Shown here: positions 5,893 through 7,985 of the stretch, piece by piece
Layout: the number at the start of each line of letters is the position of its first letter
Position numbering within the stretch: position 1 is the stretch's first letter
From: Parachlamydiales bacterium
Lineage (GTDB): Bacteria; Chlamydiota; Chlamydiia; Chlamydiales; SM23-39
Assembly (NCBI GenBank): GCA_003151315.1
Contig: PLXF01000093.1
Span: forward strand, 1 to 7,985
DNA length: 7,985 nucleotides
Direction: 5' to 3'
Program-made: the position numbers and the translations under genes
The notes under the pieces: model-generated
What the model saw: the letters and a program-made list of their open reading frames with translations, nothing else
The model's database searches: none
What the model was told of the DNA's origin: nothing

Positions 5893-6549
5893 ATGAAAAC
5901 TATAGCGCGATACTTGACCATAGCAGTCCTTTTACTTCCTATTTTTGCGCACGCAGACGGAGAAAAACGGATCGAAATCGAACAATCAGTCGAACCGATT
6001 GAAGAGAGAAGCTATCTTGCTATAGATTCAGACATCCCTTTTCATGAGCCTAATCAAGGGAAATGGTGGGGCGACCTCCCTTTAATCTATTATCCGGCTT
6101 CGGTGCATTGGATAACGCAAATCTCCGCGTTAGGAAATTCGCTTGAACTTGAAGATGGCTCTGTGTGGACCGGAGAGACCGCTGAAGCTCTTACTTGGAA
6201 ATCGACCGATCCTCTATTCATCACGCAAAACTGGACCTGGTTTTCCTCTTATACTTTTAAAATCATCAATAAAGTAACCGGAACCTTGGTACCCGTTAAT
6301 TTAAAATTGGGCCCCTATGAATCGAGCAGCTACACCCATTTTATCTCCATTATTGACAAAGCTAGAGGCGAACTCGCCCTATCCGATAGCTCCAACTGGC
6401 AAGTATGTCCTAGCGATACCAAGGAATTTAACCAGTGGAGTGAAGATCAGGCCATTATTATTGGCGTCAACTCGGGTTGGCAAAGCTCTTTCGATATCCT
6501 GCTAATCAACGTAAATCGGAATAAATTCGTCCGCGCTAAACAATTTTAA
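5893..6549 (+). CDS. Exported protein with an internally duplicated domain, function unknown
   Basis: The product is 218 residues. I prefer ATG 5893 over ATG 5887 because GAGGA (5881-5885) is seven bases before 5893 but only one before 5887. Residues 1-21 are a signal peptide ending AHA. Residues about 70-140 and 146-217 are two diverged copies of one unit. The shared pattern is I-x2-I/A, G-x-x-L-x-L-x-D-x-S-x-W (DGSVW 88-92; DSSNW 165-169), a second W before D (W102, W182), then I-x3-N-x-x-W-x-S-S-Y/F and an I-N strand end. The pattern suggests a beta-rich module. I recognise no named family. It heads a four-gene unit, with only 12 bases to the next start, and the next gene's ribosome binding site overlaps its stop. 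Confidence 0.85.
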   Translation: MKTIARYLTIAVLLLPIFAHADGEKRIEIEQSVEPIEERSYLAIDSDIPFHEPNQGKWWGDLPLIYYPASVHWITQISALGNSLELEDGSVWTGETAEALTWKSTDPLFITQNWTWFSSYTFKIINKVTGTLVPVNLKLGPYESSSYTHFISIIDKARGELALSDSSNWQVCPSDTKEFNQWSEDQAIIIGVNSGWQSSFDILLINVNRNKFVRAKQF

Positions 6550-6561
6550 GGAGTAATAATT

Positions 6562-7263
6562 ATGCCTGATTTTCCAAGTGCCCCCCCTCTTTACAACCCA
6601 AGTTTCGGTGTTGTTAAAGAAACCGTCTTACATAATCGTCGAGTTGTTGTAGATGCGCGCCGCCCCTGTATGAACGAGATGCAGATCTTTAGAATCATAG
6701 CTGCTGTAGGTTTGATTTTTGCCAGCGTAACCGCCTACCTATTTTTTCCGTGGCCCATTAGCGTCGGACTTCTCAGTGTAGCAACTGCTCTTACCATTTG
6801 GTCTTTTATCAATTGTTGCAAAAAACACAAACCGGAAATTCATGCCGAAACGAAGGCAGGTTATCATCTCCTCCGCAAACCTCAAAGTTTAACATTCGCA
6901 ATAGACGACATGCGATCAAGGACTCCTATAGATGTTCGAAGGGTTCGCGTGTCTAGACCACCATCACAAAAAGATCATAGGCCTCACTTTCATAACAAAC
7001 AACCGGCTCCTATTGCAATTCCACCACTCCTTCTCCCACCCGCCGCTCGCCAAGCAGTTCCTCGCCTCTCTTTAGAGGGACTCCGAAGCGCACAACCATT
7101 TCCAGTTCAACCCTCTTTTTTTCGGGCGGAGCCAATTGCTTCTCGAGTTCCGGAAGAAAACGCCATTTTTCGCACCGCTTCTCTTCCATCAAATCGGAAA
7201 GAAGAAGAAAAAGGGGATTGTGAGAGAAAACGTTTTGACTACACTGAAAGAAAACACAACTAA
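6562..7263 (+). CDS. Inc-like inclusion membrane protein candidate with N-terminal PSAPPLY motif
   Basis: This 233-residue protein has the architecture of chlamydial Inc proteins, which are secreted by type III secretion and inserted in the inclusion membrane with both ends in the host cytosol. A short N-terminus (1-40) is followed by two closely spaced hydrophobic segments (about 43-62 and 66-86) joined by a PWP turn, then CCKKHK and a long basic, proline-rich tail (about 90-233, PAPIAIPPLLLPP). There is no signal peptide. Residues 5-11 read PSAPPLY, joining a PSAP and a PPxY motif. AAGGAG (6548-6553) is a strong ribosome binding site. The frame continues past its stop straight into the next gene. 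Inc proteins share little sequence, so the assignment rests on topology. The coding status of the low-complexity tail is less certain. Confidence 0.72.
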   Translation: MPDFPSAPPLYNPSFGVVKETVLHNRRVVVDARRPCMNEMQIFRIIAAVGLIFASVTAYLFFPWPISVGLLSVATALTIWSFINCCKKHKPEIHAETKAGYHLLRKPQSLTFAIDDMRSRTPIDVRRVRVSRPPSQKDHRPHFHNKQPAPIAIPPLLLPPAARQAVPRLSLEGLRSAQPFPVQPSFFRAEPIASRVPEENAIFRTASLPSNRKEEEKGDCERKRFDYTERKHN

Positions 7264-7272
7264 AGAGGTAAT

Positions 7273-7659
7273 ATGTTCCCAAGTAGAATCACTCGCACTG
7301 AACGCAAAGGAGACACGCCAACTCCCGAGCAAAAAGGAGATTTAACTCCACAACAGCAAGCAACGCACAGGACGGCTCTTTCCACATTCACGCGACTACC
7401 TCCACTGCCCCCAAGAAGAGTTCCTGTTCAAGAGCGACCGTCACGCACAATAATCTCAATAAATACACCTGGACCTGTTCTGGTTCTCGTGCCTCCTGTT
7501 CCCGCTCGAGCAGTGCGTCCAATCCCCCCTCAACGTGTTACGCAAGCCCCGATCGCCCCTCCACGTATACCGCTGCAGCCGTATCATTTGCCACCAACAC
7601 CGCCCGCTACACACCGAGCTCCTTGGCAACAAATGCCTTCGCCTGAAAGGAAACAGTAA
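7273..7659 (+). CDS. Proline-rich protein with SH3-ligand-like motif, function unknown
   Basis: This 128-residue protein contains 30 prolines and many arginines, with no membrane span, signal peptide or cysteine, and is probably disordered. RLPPLPPR (41-48) fits both the class I (RxxPxxP) and class II (PxxPxR) SH3-ligand patterns; other proline clusters are VPPVPAR, RPIPPQR and IAPPRIP. A ribosome binding site (GAGG 7265-7268) precedes ATG 7273. The frame is the same as that of the preceding Inc-like gene, with only the TAA at 7261-7263 and three sense codons between them, so it may be a split-off tail of one ancestral protein. Its stop abuts the next ATG. Low complexity makes a chance frame possible, but the ribosome binding site and tight spacing favour a real gene. 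Confidence 0.6.
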   Translation: MFPSRITRTERKGDTPTPEQKGDLTPQQQATHRTALSTFTRLPPLPPRRVPVQERPSRTIISINTPGPVLVLVPPVPARAVRPIPPQRVTQAPIAPPRIPLQPYHLPPTPPATHRAPWQQMPSPERKQ

Positions 7660-7959
7660 ATGCAGGCATTGGGTTGCTGGAAATGTGCCCATAGTACCGA
7701 AGAAAACGCTGCAAAAGTGGGCTTTAGGGCCCTCTGTCCCAGTTGCAGCGCGGCTCTTCATTCGTGCCTGGGATGTCGCCATTACGCCCCAGGTCGACCC
7801 AACGATTGCGCTATTCCTGGAACAGATCCAATCAGAGATCGAGAAGGGGTGAATTTTTGTGAAGAGTTCGCCGCGCGATTAACCCCGTCCAGTTCTATAG
7901 ATCGCACCGACGCACTCAAGCGGGCCCGCCGTTTATTAGGAGAAGATATAGGCGATTGA
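7660..7959 (+). CDS. Eight-cysteine zinc-ribbon protein
   Basis: This 99-residue protein has cysteines at 6, 9, 26, 29, 36, 39, 50 and 67, arranged as CWKC, CPSC, CLGC, a single C in RPNDC, and NFC. The pattern GFRALCPSC-x6-C-x2-CRHY-x-PGRPNDC-x-IP-x9-RE-x2-NFC-x2-F matches small conserved bacterial proteins I know only as uncharacterised zinc-ribbon proteins, probably binding two zinc ions. ATG 7660 follows the preceding stop directly, and AAAGGA lies within that gene's end, so translation is probably coupled. The last codons and the stop (7943-7959) lie inside the repeat unit at the window edge, which may have replaced the original end. A cytoplasmic protein-, RNA- or DNA-binding role is possible but not shown. 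Confidence 0.8.
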   Translation: MQALGCWKCAHSTEENAAKVGFRALCPSCSAALHSCLGCRHYAPGRPNDCAIPGTDPIRDREGVNFCEEFAARLTPSSSIDRTDALKRARRLLGEDIGD

Positions 7960-7985
7960 AACGGAAATATTGGGTGCCTTTCAAG
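7943..7985. repeat. Second copy of the left-end repeat unit, cut by the window edge
   Basis: Bases 7943-7966 are the exact reverse complement of 118-141, and 7959-7985 match 72-98 directly with one mismatch. Joined as they are here, they look like the left arm and the start of the loop of the same hairpin unit, in a more complete form than the left copy. The copy supplies the stop codon of the zinc-ribbon gene and continues beyond the window. Confidence 0.8.

Noticed and set aside
7456..7852. Overlapping frames on both strands across the proline-rich and zinc-ribbon genes
   Set aside because: They conflict with the zinc-ribbon gene, whose cysteine pattern is diagnostic, and look like by-products of GC-rich proline codons.

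Overview
The window looks like a chromosomal segment of an obligate intracellular bacterium, most likely an environmental member of the Chlamydiota (Parachlamydiales-like). The main clues are a 500-residue nucleotide transporter of the ATP/ADP translocase (NTT/Tlc) family and a protein with the bilobed hydrophobic hairpin of chlamydial inclusion membrane (Inc) proteins. The base composition is moderate and genes are closely packed in short operons. NTT transporters also occur in Rickettsiales, so the phylum call is an inference and I do not name a genus.

Layout. Positions 1-285 are a dense cluster of palindromic repeats. It holds a small perfect hairpin, an overlapping hairpin, and a 174-bp imperfect inverted repeat ending just before the first gene. 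Next is an MsrB-type methionine sulfoxide reductase (291-728) whose catalytic cysteine is replaced by threonine. From 863 to 2498 runs a tightly overlapping operon: an unlisted 39-residue single-span membrane protein, a DsbB/BdbC thiol oxidoreductase lacking one loop cysteine, and a membrane fatty-acid desaturase with a charged C-terminal tail. The NTT transporter follows at 2586-4088. On the minus strand lie a YheT-like alpha/beta hydrolase (4143-5120) and a PagL-type lipid A deacylase with signal peptide (5234-5758). From 5893 a four-gene plus-strand unit runs to 7959: a secreted protein with a duplicated domain, the Inc-like protein, a proline-rich protein and an eight-cysteine zinc-ribbon protein. 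The last 43 bases repeat the family seen at the left end.

How it fits together. The first two thirds concern the envelope (disulfide and methionine redox, lipid desaturation, lipid A trimming) and import of host nucleotides. The last third looks like a host-interaction operon. Its Inc-like protein starts with PSAPPLY, where a PSAP motif overlaps a PPxY motif as in the late domain of Ebola VP40. The next protein carries RLPPLPPR, a textbook SH3-ligand pattern, and lies in the same frame as the Inc gene, separated by one stop codon. This possible eukaryotic-motif mimicry is the most interesting signal in the window, but it rests on short motifs only.
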